A stretch of DNA of 6,143 nucleotides from DSNY01 sp016861185 (GCA_030263275.1 SZOR01000168.1:1-6143); one strand, 5' to 3'. Numbered from the stretch's first letter, positions 1 through 5,689 are shown. Translations and numbers: made by a program. The notes: generated by a model from the sequence alone, not told the origin.

Positions 1-884
1 GCCGCGCCGAGCGCAGCCGCGCCGGCCAGGCCGCGGCGCTGCACCGCGCGCACGGCGCGGCGCGGATCGGCGCGCCGCGCCCATTGCACCCACAGTGGCG
101 GCGCGTGCGGTGCGCGCCGCATCGCGATTTCGATCGCGCGTGCGCCGAAGCGCCGCGCGACCTCGCGCGTGTGCTCGCTGCGGCTGTGGCTGAAGTAATC
201 GAACTCGCGCAGCGTGGCGACTTCTTCGAAGCCCGCGTCGCGAAACGCCGCGAGGTAGTCCTCGTCGATGGTGGCGCCGACCACGCACTCGGCCCACAGC
301 TTCGGATCGGTCTTGCAGTCGAGCGTGACCGGGCGGCCAATCACGATGTCGGCGATCTGAACGCGGCCGCCCGGCTTCAGCACCCGGAAGATCTCGGCGA
401 TCGCGCGCCGTTTGTCCGGCACGAGATTGAGCATGCCGTTGCTGGTGACGACGTCGACCGACGCATCGGGCAGCGGCAGCGACTCGGCGTTGCCTTCCAG
501 CACCTCGAGGTTCGGAACGGTGGCGGCGAGCGCCCGCAATCGGGCCACCATCGCCGGCGTCATGTCGAGCGCGTAGACCTTGCCGCGCGGCCCGACCAGC
601 CTCGACGCGATCAGCGCATCGGTGCCCGAGCCGGCGCCGATGTCGAGCACGGTGTCGCCTTCCTTGATCGCTCCGGCGCGAAACGGATAGCCGACGCCGG
701 CGAACGAGGCGAGCGTGGCCGCCGGCAGGCCTTCGAGCACTTCCTGCGGATAACCGACCGCCAGGCACGCGTCGCGCCCCACCGGGAAGTGGTACGGAAG
801 CTCCGGCGTGTTCGCCACGCCGCTGTACATGTCCTTCACCGCATCGAAGATGCGTTCGCGCGAAAAACCGAGGATGGCGACCAT
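1..884 (-). CDS. ArsM-like class I SAM-dependent methyltransferase, C-terminus cut by window edge
   Basis: Partial gene; 294 codons are visible and the frame is open at the left edge. The Rossmann SAM-binding motif VLDIGAGSGTDA lies at about residues 79-90, an acidic end of strand 2 at D107 (ALDMTPAMV), and the FRVLKPGGRVQIADIV motif at about 166-181. The segment SNGMLNLVPDKRRAIAEIF and the later LWAECVVG resemble the arsenite methyltransferase (ArsM) / UbiE-like group. Cysteines are at 40, 190 and 200. The position that reads SNCVIN in typical ArsM is G150 here, so one of the three arsenic-binding cysteines appears absent and the substrate is uncertain. An arginine-rich tail follows the catalytic domain. 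The ATG at 884 is the earliest start because an in-frame TGA lies two codons upstream; no good Shine-Dalgarno is seen. It lies 43 bases behind the anti-sigma gene and could be its operon partner. Confidence 0.88.
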   Translation of the reverse strand, partial: MVAILGFSRERIFDAVKDMYSGVANTPELPYHFPVGRDACLAVGYPQEVLEGLPAATLASFAGVGYPFRAGAIKEGDTVLDIGAGSGTDALIASRLVGPRGKVYALDMTPAMVARLRALAATVPNLEVLEGNAESLPLPDASVDVVTSNGMLNLVPDKRRAIAEIFRVLKPGGRVQIADIVIGRPVTLDCKTDPKLWAECVVGATIDEDYLAAFRDAGFEEVATLREFDYFSHSRSEHTREVARRFGARAIEIAMRRAPHAPPLWVQWARRADPRRAVRAVQRRGLAGAAALGA

Positions 885-893
885 GGCTCAGTC

Positions 894-921
894 GGATTGC
901 GGATTGCGGATTGCGGATTGC
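894..921. repeat. Four exact tandem copies of the heptamer GGATTGC
   Basis: Four perfect head-to-tail copies of GGATTGC (GCAATCC on the minus strand) fill most of the 43-base gap between the anti-sigma stop codon and the methyltransferase start. On the transcribed strand they sit just upstream of the methyltransferase ATG, where a ribosome binding site would be expected. Perfect short tandem repeats of this kind are prone to slippage. A change in copy number would alter spacing but not a reading frame, because no supported gene covers them. Confidence 0.9.
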
Positions 922-927
922 GCTCGT

Positions 928-1164
928 TCAGAACTTCTCGACCATCTCCTTGATGCGCGCGCGCAGGCGCTCGGGCGCAGCGGCGGCGCCGGTGGCGCGC
1001 ACCTGCGCCTTCAACTTGCGCTCGAACTCGGCGCGGCTGAAGCAGCCGCGACAGTCCTCGAGGTGCCGTTCGATATCGGCGGCCGCCTCGGCGTCGATCT
1101 CGCGGTCGAGATAGGCGACCAGGTGTTTCAGCACGTCTTCACAGCTGAGCGGCGGCTTGGTCAC
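928..1164 (-). CDS. Zinc-finger (ZAS/zf-HC2) anti-sigma factor, cytoplasmic
   Basis: A 78-residue protein whose visible motif is H34-x3-C38-x2-C41, with an additional C8 near the N-terminus. This is the zinc-binding anti-sigma (ZAS) signature of the RsrA/ChrR type. It has no membrane segment, so it should act in the cytoplasm by binding the sigma factor encoded immediately upstream. In redox-sensing members of the family, oxidation of the zinc cysteines releases the sigma factor; whether this one senses thiol oxidation, metals or something else cannot be read from the sequence. The GTG at 1164 is chosen because it puts the conserved C8 close to the N-terminus and has AAAGG six bases upstream (1171-1175). 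The gene starts inside the sigma gene (26-base overlap), which suggests translational coupling and matched stoichiometry. The longer open frame upstream of this GTG is only a shadow of the sigma gene. Confidence 0.87.
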   Translation of the reverse strand: MTKPPLSCEDVLKHLVAYLDREIDAEAAADIERHLEDCRGCFSRAEFERKLKAQVRATGAAAAPERLRARIKEMVEKF

Positions 1165-1759
1165 GGTCGTCCTTTCTCTTCGCCTGGGGATCGACGAGCC
1201 CGGCGTCGCGTGCGTGCTGCCACAGCGCGCGTTGCAGGGCCGCGCGCGCCCGCGCCAGCCGCGAACGCACGGTGCCGACCGGCACGCCGAGCAGCTCCGC
1301 CGCTTCGGCGTACGAATGGCCCTGCACGTCGACCAGCACCACGGCGATGCGGAATGCGTCCGGCAGCGCGTCCAGCGCGCGCTCGATGTCATCGCGCAAC
1401 AGCTTGGCGACCACGCTTTCCGCCGGGTCCGTCCACCACAACAGGAACGGCTGGTGCAGCTTCTCGAACAGCGAAAACGGCTCGTCGTCTTCGGTTTCGA
1501 TTTCCAGCGCGACCTCCGGGCAGGCACGGCGATGGCGCCAGTTGCTGAGGAACGCATTGGCGAGGATGCGCTGGATCCACGCCTCGAAGCACTGCCGATC
1601 GCGCAGCTCGGCGAACTTCGCCCAGGCCTTGGCGACGGTCTCGGCGACCAGCTCTTCGGCGTCGTCCGCGTTGCGCGTCAGGCGCAACGCGGTGCCGAAC
1701 AGCCGGTCGGCGAGCCGCTCGACCTCGGCCGCGAAGAAATCGCGCTGTGCACAGTCCAC
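1139..1759 (-). CDS. ECF-family (sigma-70 group 4) RNA polymerase sigma factor
   Basis: The sigma region 2 domain spans about residues 13-80 (LFGTALRLTRNADDAEELVAE, then WIQRILANAFLSNWRHRR). An acidic linker of about 40 residues follows. Region 4 spans about 124-178, with ALDALPDAFRIAVVLVDVQG and the helix-turn-helix YAEAAELLGVPVGTVRSRLA. No region 1 or 3 is present, as expected for an ECF factor. It should direct core polymerase to a small stress regulon. The start is ambiguous: an in-frame GTG at 1783 gives 214 residues and the GTG at 1759 gives 206. I prefer 1759 because GGGAG (1767-1771) lies seven bases upstream, and because the predicted ECF promoter at 1793-1822 would start transcripts near 1787, leaving almost no leader for the 1783 start. 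The 3' end overlaps the anti-sigma gene, forming the usual sigma/anti-sigma pair. Confidence 0.92.
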   Translation of the reverse strand: MDCAQRDFFAAEVERLADRLFGTALRLTRNADDAEELVAETVAKAWAKFAELRDRQCFEAWIQRILANAFLSNWRHRRACPEVALEIETEDDEPFSLFEKLHQPFLLWWTDPAESVVAKLLRDDIERALDALPDAFRIAVVLVDVQGHSYAEAAELLGVPVGTVRSRLARARAALQRALWQHARDAGLVDPQAKRKDDRDQAAAQL

Positions 1760-1792
1760 GCGCCAGCTCCCGGTCACGCGCACCCTGTGCCC

Positions 1793-1822
1793 AGGACGCG
1801 CGAAGCGCCGATCCGGTTCCCG
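1793..1822 (-). promoter_or_regulatory. Predicted ECF-sigma promoter of the sigma gene (autoregulatory)
   Basis: The minus strand reads CGGGAACCG, 14 bases, then GCGTCCT. Cast as ECF elements this is GGAACC (-35, 1815-1820), a 16-base spacer, and CGTCC (-10, 1794-1798). The same 16 positions recur at identical spacing upstream of the DUF302 gene. The predicted transcription start near 1787 leaves about 28 bases of leader before the preferred GTG start, enough to hold the GGGAG ribosome binding site. Confidence 0.72.
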
Positions 1823-1835
1823 TCCCGCGGCACGG

Positions 1836-2270
1836 CTACTTCGTCACGTCGTCGAGCAGCTTGGTGAGCAGCGGATGAAGATCGTCGCCGGCCTTCTTCA
1901 GGCCGGGATGCGGGTTCAGCAGGTTCATGAAGCGCGGGTCGAGCAGCGACACCTTGGTCGTGCCGTCTTCCCGATACACGCCGAAGTGGCCGCAGGGCAG
2001 CAGCGCGCTGACGTGCAGCCCCGCGGACCAAATGTCCTTGCCGGCGGCCGGCACGCACATCTTCACCACGGTCACCTCGTCGTTCTTCACCTTGAACTCG
2101 GCGAGGTAGAGCCATTTGTTCTCCAGCACGCGGTTCTTCAGGTCGGACACGACCGCTTCCGGCGCCTTGGCCGTGGTCTTGACGATGAAGTTGGCGCCCG
2201 GCGTTTGTGCCGCGGCGCCGCCGGCGAGGACCGCGCATGCGGCCGCCAGCAGGACGAGTCTGCGGTTCAT
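1836..2270 (-). CDS. Exported DUF302-domain protein
   Basis: A 144-residue protein with an N-terminal signal peptide: charged MNRR, a hydrophobic stretch to about residue 18, and a likely signal peptidase I site after AAA (residue 21), so the mature protein should be periplasmic. The remainder matches the DUF302 fold: an alternating strand/helix segment (about 28-70), C72 in VVKMCVP, and a PCGHFGVY segment at 92-99 with a second cysteine, C93. The molecular function of DUF302 proteins is not established. The ATG at 2270 has a strong GGAGG five bases upstream (2276-2280), which rules out the 30-residue N-terminal extension in the same frame. It is the first gene after a predicted ECF promoter and precedes the sigma gene by 76 bases, so it is probably a target of that sigma factor. 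A lipoprotein reading at C12 is weak because the -3 residue is alanine. Confidence 0.88.
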   Translation of the reverse strand: MNRRLVLLAAACAVLAGGAAAQTPGANFIVKTTAKAPEAVVSDLKNRVLENKWLYLAEFKVKNDEVTVVKMCVPAAGKDIWSAGLHVSALLPCGHFGVYREDGTTKVSLLDPRFMNLLNPHPGLKKAGDDLHPLLTKLLDDVTK

Positions 2271-2326
2271 CGGTTCCTCCGGAAACGAGGTTGTGGGCTT
2301 GCGTCGACGCGCGTCGATGGCGAGCA

Positions 2327-2356
2327 AGGACGCACGACCCACCGCTTCGGTTCCCG
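2327..2356 (-). promoter_or_regulatory. Predicted ECF-sigma promoter of the DUF302 gene
   Basis: The minus strand carries CGGGAACCG-N14-GCGTCCT: GGAACC at 2349-2354, a 16-base spacer, and CGTCC at 2328-2332. The element and spacing are identical to those before the sigma gene, while the spacer sequence differs, which argues for functional conservation rather than a recent duplication. The predicted start near 2320 gives a leader of about 50 bases before the DUF302 ATG. Confidence 0.72.
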
Positions 2357-2358
2357 GC

Positions 2359-2379
2359 AAAACAGGCGCCGCGGGCGCC
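2359..2379 (-). terminator. Intrinsic terminator after the YbaK-type gene
   Basis: Fifteen bases past the stop codon at 2394, the minus strand reads GGCGCC, a CGC loop, GGCGCC, then TGTTTT. A short GC-only stem followed by a T-rich tail fits a rho-independent terminator. It separates the deacylase gene from the ECF promoter that begins immediately downstream. The stem is only 6 base pairs. Confidence 0.6.
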
Positions 2380-2393
2380 GGCCGGACGCCGCG

Positions 2394-2873
2394 TCACTGC
2401 ACGATCGGCCGGCAGAAATGCCCGTGCCTGGCGGCGCGCATCAGCGCGTTGAACTGCTCGCCCGACATGCGCAGCAGCGCCTCGTGGTCGCCGGCTTCGA
2501 TGTAGACCTCGGCGTTTTCGTCGAGATCGTCGTCGACGACCGTCTCGACACCCCAGGCCATGCCGAGCGCCGGCACGGCGCCGACTTCGCAATCGCTGAA
2601 CAGCTCCGCAATGCGCCGCTCGTCCGCGAGATGCAGGTCGTGCCGGCCGAGCAAACGCGCGACTTCGCCGATGCGCACGCGCGAATCCGCCGGTACGACC
2701 GCCATCACGCAGCCGGCGTCGTCCTCCAGGATCACCGACTTGGCGAGCTGATGCTCGGGGACGTGCGCCGTGCGCGCGGTCTGCGCGCTGGTGCTGCTGT
2801 GCGCGTGGGTACAGACCTCGTAGCGGGCGCCGCACTGTTCGAGGTAACGGGCCAGGCGTGGGGCGATCGACAT
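2394..2873 (-). CDS. YbaK/EbsC-type aminoacyl-tRNA deacylase (trans-editing domain protein)
   Basis: A 159-residue, single-domain protein of the YbaK/ProRS-insertion (INS) superfamily, which hydrolyses wrongly charged aminoacyl-tRNAs free in the cytoplasm. Landmarks are LAKSVIL with the expected catalytic lysine K45, the core strand VMAVVPAD (57-63), RIGEVARLLG (68-76), and the substrate-pocket segment DCEVGAVPALG at 94-104 with G98 and P101. The C-terminal part (VYIEAGDHEALLRMSGEQF) is also typical. Which amino acid it edits (Cys, Ala or other) cannot be decided from these motifs. The ATG at 2873 has a consensus AGGAGG five bases upstream (2879-2884); the much longer open frame reaching 3758 is a shadow of the methyltransferase gene. 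A 140-base gap separates it from that gene and it has its own terminator, so it may be transcribed alone. Confidence 0.88.
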   Translation of the reverse strand: MSIAPRLARYLEQCGARYEVCTHAHSSTSAQTARTAHVPEHQLAKSVILEDDAGCVMAVVPADSRVRIGEVARLLGRHDLHLADERRIAELFSDCEVGAVPALGMAWGVETVVDDDLDENAEVYIEAGDHEALLRMSGEQFNALMRAARHGHFCRPIVQ

Positions 2874-2964
2874 GGCTGCCTCCTGCAGGGATTGACCGCG
2901 GCGCCCGTGCAGCGCGTCGGACGCGCCGGCGCCGCACGTCAAGTTTGCGCCGATCCGGCCCAGC

Positions 2965-3010
2965 GTGCCAGGCCGCGATGGCACGGCACCGGCGGCGCGA
3001 CGCCGGTGCC
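2965..3010 (-). terminator. Two adjacent GC-rich hairpins downstream of the methyltransferase; candidate terminator
   Basis: Three bases past the methyltransferase stop codon lies a perfect 10-bp inverted repeat (arms 2985-2994 and 3001-3010, six-base loop). It is immediately followed by a second stem, GTGCCA/TGGCAC (2965-2970 and 2979-2984, eight-base loop). No T-tract follows either, so this is not a classical intrinsic terminator. It could still stop polymerase or protect the 3' end of the message. Confidence 0.5.
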
Positions 3011-3013
3011 CCA

Positions 3014-3736
3014 CTATCCGCGGACGCCCGCCAGAACGACCAGTCCCGCAGGCAGGGTTTCGTTGCCGAACGCGGTGCGCAGCCGGGCGTCGACGCCTTG
3101 GCTGCGCAGGATCGCCAGCGCGTCTTCCGCTTCGAAGGTCACGTTGCGGTGATGCTCGTCGCTGCGACGCCACAGATCGCCCGCGCGCCTGAACACCGTG
3201 ATCGCGCGATCGAAACGAAACGGCGCCGGGCGCGAAAAGCGCGTCACGATCGCCCAGTCGTCCTCGACGCGCGCGTGCACCTCGGCGATGTTGCGCGCCT
3301 CGCAGAAGCGCTCGGTCATCAGATCGATCGCGAGCAGTCCGCCCGGCCGCACCGCGCGCGCCAGCGCCGCGAGCGCGCGGCCGATGTCCTCGCGCGTATC
3401 GAGGTAGTTGAGCACGTGCCCGGTCGACACGACCGCGTCCGCCGCCGGCAGTTCGCCCGGCAGGCGGACGACATCGAACGTCGCCGCCGGCGCGTACGCG
3501 CGCGCCAGCTCGATCATCGCCGGCGAGGCGTCGACGCCGTGCACCGTGTATCCCGCGCCGAGCAGCTCGCGCGCGAGCAGGCCGCTGCCGCAACCCACGT
3601 CGAGCACGCTCGCGCCGGCGCCGAGGCCCGCTTCGCGCAGCAGTTGCAGGATGCCCGGACTCGTCGCCGCGACGTGCTGCGAGTAGCCGCTGTGGTGCAC
3701 CCACGCGAGGTCGGGTTGGTAATAGGGATCGGTCAT
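3014..3736 (-). CDS. Class I SAM-dependent methyltransferase, substrate unknown
   Basis: A complete 240-residue protein. Motif I is VLDVGCGSG (44-52), the acidic residue ending strand 2 is D69 in HGVDASPAMIELAR, and a post-motif segment reads VVSTGHVLNYL (about 105-115). PGGLLAIDLM (about 135-144) is the usual strand-5 region. The C-terminal half (FRFDRAITVF, then HHRNVTFEAEDALAILRSQG) resembles small-molecule methyltransferases of the Methyltransf_11/25 group. Nothing visible fixes the substrate. The ATG at 3736 is the natural start given the conserved N-terminal YYQPDLAWVHHSGY region, but no Shine-Dalgarno precedes it. It is divergent from the M20 hydrolase gene across a 100-base intergenic region and is not obviously related to the other methyltransferase in this window. 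Confidence 0.86.
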   Translation of the reverse strand: MTDPYYQPDLAWVHHSGYSQHVAATSPGILQLLREAGLGAGASVLDVGCGSGLLARELLGAGYTVHGVDASPAMIELARAYAPAATFDVVRLPGELPAADAVVSTGHVLNYLDTREDIGRALAALARAVRPGGLLAIDLMTERFCEARNIAEVHARVEDDWAIVTRFSRPAPFRFDRAITVFRRAGDLWRRSDEHHRNVTFEAEDALAILRSQGVDARLRTAFGNETLPAGLVVLAGVRG

Positions 3737-3836
3737 GGCGGCGGCGATTGTCGCGCAAAGGCGCAGCGCTCGGACCGGCCGCCGGCTCGCGCTACCTTAA
3801 GCTCAGGATGTCCAAACACCCGAGTGTCCACACGTC

Positions 3837-5027
3837 ATGAACCTGCTCGACCCCATCGTTCAGTTCCGTTCCGAAATCCAGGCGATCCGCCGCGACATCC
3901 ACGCGCATCCGGAGCTGCGCTTCGAGGAGCGGCGCACGGCCGATCTGGTCGCCGCGAAGCTCACCGAATGGGGCATCGAGGTACACCGCGGGCTCGGCGG
4001 CACCGGTGTGGTCGGCGTGATCCGCAACGGCACCTCCAGGCGCGCGATCGGGCTGCGCGCCGACATGGATGCGCTGCCGATCCAGGAAGCGAACGAGTTC
4101 GCGCACCGTTCGGTGTTCGCGAACAAGATGCACGCCTGCGGGCACGACGGCCACACGGCGATGCTGCTCGGCGCGGCCAGGTACCTGGCGCAAACGAAGC
4201 CCTTCGACGGCACCGTCGTGTTGATCTTCCAGCCCGCCGAAGAGGGCGGCGCCGGCGCGCAGCGCATGATCGATGACGGCCTGTTCGAGAAGTTTCCGTG
4301 CGATGCGGTGTTCGGCATGCACAACTGGCCGGGGCTGAAAGTCGGCGAGTTCGGCGTCACGCCGGGGCCGATGATGGCCTCGAGCAACGAGTTCGAGATC
4401 AGGGTCGTCGGCCGCGGCACGCACGCGGCGCTGCCTCACCTCGGCGTCGATCCGGTGTTCGTCGCGGTGCAGATCGCGCAGGGGCTGCAGGGCATCGTCA
4501 CGCGCAGCAAGAAGCCGATCGACGCCGCGGTGCTGTCGATCACGATGATCCACGCCGGCGACACGACGAACGTGGTGCCGGACGTGGCGACGATCGCCGG
4601 CACCGTGCGCACGTTCAGCGACGCGGTGACCGCGCTGGTCGAGGAGCGGATGAAGCGCATCGCACAACTGACCGCCGAGGCGCACGGCGCCGAAGCGCAT
4701 GTCGAGTTCAAGTGGAACTATCCGCCGACGGTCAACCATCCCGCCGAAGCCGAGTTCGCCGCGAGCGTGATGGACGACATCGTCGGGGCGGCCAACGTCA
4801 AGCGCAATTACGAGCCGACGATGGGCTCGGAGGACTTCGCCTACATGCTGAAGGTCAAGCGCGGGGCGTACGTCTTCATCGGCAACGGCGAGGGAGCGCA
4901 CCGCGCCGCCGGCCACGGGCTCGGCCCCTGCACGCTGCACAACGCGTCGTACGACTTCAACGACGAGCTGATCCCGCTCGGCGCAACGTTCTGGGTGCGG
5001 CTGGTCGAGAAGTTCCTCGCACGCTAG
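3837..5027 (+). CDS. M20-family metallo-amidohydrolase (hippurate hydrolase / N-acyl-amino-acid amidohydrolase type)
   Basis: A complete 396-residue protein of usual family length. It hydrolyses the amide bond of N-acyl amino acids (hippurate, N-acetyl amino acids or similar); the precise substrate is not determined. Visible features are DIHAHPELRFEE (20-31), RADMDALPI (74-82), the metal-ligand motif HACGHDGHTAMLLGAA with C101 and H103, QPAEEGGAGA with the E135/E136 pair, GMHNWPG with H162, the dimerisation-domain segment GRGTHAALPHLGVDP (193-206), TNVVPD (244-249), GSEDFAYML (330-338) and the final ligand H368 in TLHNASYDFND. All expected catalytic and metal residues are present. No clear Shine-Dalgarno precedes the ATG at 3837; a TACCTT -10-like hexamer lies at 3793-3798 without a convincing -35. 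It stands alone between divergent and downstream promoters. Confidence 0.94.
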   Translation: MNLLDPIVQFRSEIQAIRRDIHAHPELRFEERRTADLVAAKLTEWGIEVHRGLGGTGVVGVIRNGTSRRAIGLRADMDALPIQEANEFAHRSVFANKMHACGHDGHTAMLLGAARYLAQTKPFDGTVVLIFQPAEEGGAGAQRMIDDGLFEKFPCDAVFGMHNWPGLKVGEFGVTPGPMMASSNEFEIRVVGRGTHAALPHLGVDPVFVAVQIAQGLQGIVTRSKKPIDAAVLSITMIHAGDTTNVVPDVATIAGTVRTFSDAVTALVEERMKRIAQLTAEAHGAEAHVEFKWNYPPTVNHPAEAEFAASVMDDIVGAANVKRNYEPTMGSEDFAYMLKVKRGAYVFIGNGEGAHRAAGHGLGPCTLHNASYDFNDELIPLGATFWVRLVEKFLAR

Positions 5028-5086
5028 CGCGCGGCCGAAGCCCTCGCCTCCGACTCCCCCTTTTCTGTCGCGCGCGGACCGGGCGC

Positions 5087-5127
5087 TTGACTGCCATCAA
5101 GCCGCGGCTCGCGTCGCGGCCTATGGT
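5087..5127 (+). promoter_or_regulatory. FNR/Anr-type activator site and -10 element upstream of the lipoprotein gene
   Basis: The palindrome TTGAC-TGCC-ATCAA (5087-5100) differs from the FNR/Anr consensus TTGAT-N4-ATCAA at one of ten half-site positions. A TATGGT hexamer at 5122-5127 is the candidate -10. Its predicted start near 5135 puts the palindrome centre at about -41.5, the class II activator position. No -10 hexamer is found 16-18 bases after the TTGACT that overlaps the box, which argues against an ordinary sigma-70 promoter using it as -35. Confidence 0.58.
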
Positions 5128-5167
5128 GGATCGCACGTTTCGGCGAGCGCGTGATCGGCGCCATGCC

Positions 5168-5189
5168 TCGCTGCGCTTCGGCGGAGCGA
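5168..5189 (+). promoter_or_regulatory. 5' leader stem-loop with a C(UUCG)G tetraloop, just upstream of the lipoprotein RBS
   Basis: TCGCT (5168-5172) pairs with AGCGA (5185-5189), then a G-G mismatch, then CGC/GCG closed by a TTCG loop (5177-5180) in the extra-stable C(UUCG)G context. The Shine-Dalgarno GGAGG starts three bases after the stem (5192-5196). The hairpin would fall in the leader of a transcript from the predicted promoter and could stabilise the message or tune ribosome access. Confidence 0.45.
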
Positions 5190-5202
5190 TCGGAGGCGAA
5201 AC

Positions 5203-5667
5203 ATGTGCAAGTCATCCGTCCTCTCGCGCGGCGCGGCCGCTGCGAGCATCGCTGCCCTTCTTGGCTGCGCGTCGCCGCCGACGCAGGAGCAGACCGGCAT
5301 GATCGTCGGCGGCGTCATCGGCGGCGTGCTCGGTTCGCAGGTCGGCAGCGGCCACGGACGCACGACGGCGACGATCATCGGAACCATTGTCGGCGCCGCG
5401 ATCGGCGGCGCGGTCGGGCGCTCGATGGACGAGCAGGACCGCATCAAGACCGCGCACACGCTGGAGACGGTGCGGACCGGCGTGCCTTCGCAGTGGCGCA
5501 ATCCGGACACGGGCAATGTCTATACGGTGACGCCGACGCGCACGATCGACAGCGCGCAAGGGCCCTGCCGCGAATACACGATCGACGCGACGATCGGCGG
5601 CAAGAAGGAGCAGATCGTCGGCACCGCGTGCCGTCAGGCCGACGGGAGCTGGCGCGTCGTGAGTTGA
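5203..5667 (+). CDS. Glycine-zipper outer-membrane lipoprotein (17 kDa surface antigen / RT0821-like)
   Basis: A complete 154-residue precursor. Residues 1-21 form a lipoprotein signal ending in the lipobox L19-L20-G21-C22, so the protein should be lipidated at C22 and exported, probably to the outer membrane. Residues 33-72 are a glycine zipper (GMIVGGVIGGVLGSQVGSG, then IIGTIVGAAIGGAVGRSMD) as in SlyB/17-kDa-antigen proteins. The C-terminal domain (GNVYTVTPTRT, CREYTIDATIGGKKEQ, GTACRQADGSWRVVS) matches the conserved surface-antigen tail and has two cysteines, C122 and C143, that could form a disulfide in the periplasm. The ATG has GGAGG six bases upstream. The biochemical role of this family is unclear; an envelope-integrity role is commonly assumed. 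It is preceded by a candidate FNR-type site and a leader hairpin. Confidence 0.92.
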   Translation: MCKSSVLSRGAAAASIAALLGCASPPTQEQTGMIVGGVIGGVLGSQVGSGHGRTTATIIGTIVGAAIGGAVGRSMDEQDRIKTAHTLETVRTGVPSQWRNPDTGNVYTVTPTRTIDSAQGPCREYTIDATIGGKKEQIVGTACRQADGSWRVVS

Positions 5668-5689
5668 TCGCGCCGCTTCTGCCCCGCGG

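Noticed and set aside
84..953. 289-residue plus-strand open frame over the first methyltransferase
   Set aside because: The minus-strand frame carries clear SAM-binding motifs and a bounded start; the plus-strand frame has no domain and reads through the GGATTGC repeat.
2301..2317. Palindrome GCGTCGACGC with a partial second copy GCGTCGA, as an operator in the DUF302 leader
   Set aside because: In such GC-rich sequence short CG-rich palindromes are frequent, and nothing else marks it as a binding site.
1272..3152. 626-residue open frame on the plus strand
   Set aside because: It runs antisense across the sigma, DUF302 and YbaK genes, has low-complexity Ser/Arg/Ala-rich composition and no recognisable domain; it is a high-GC shadow frame.
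2394..3758. 454-residue minus-strand frame ending with the YbaK domain, as a possible methyltransferase-deacylase fusion
   Set aside because: Upstream of residue 296 the frame is an Arg/Ala-rich shadow of the separate methyltransferase frame, and a consensus AGGAGG sits just before the internal ATG at 2873.
3792..4940. 382-residue open frame antisense to the M20 hydrolase
   Set aside because: The M20 frame has every catalytic motif in order. The antisense frame is rich in Arg, His and Asp with no family signature, typical of reverse-complement frames of GC-rich genes.
5028..5086. Possible terminator after the M20 hydrolase, GCGCGCG and CGCGCGC with a TTTT run
   Set aside because: The T run lies between the complementary segments rather than after a stem, so it does not form an intrinsic terminator.
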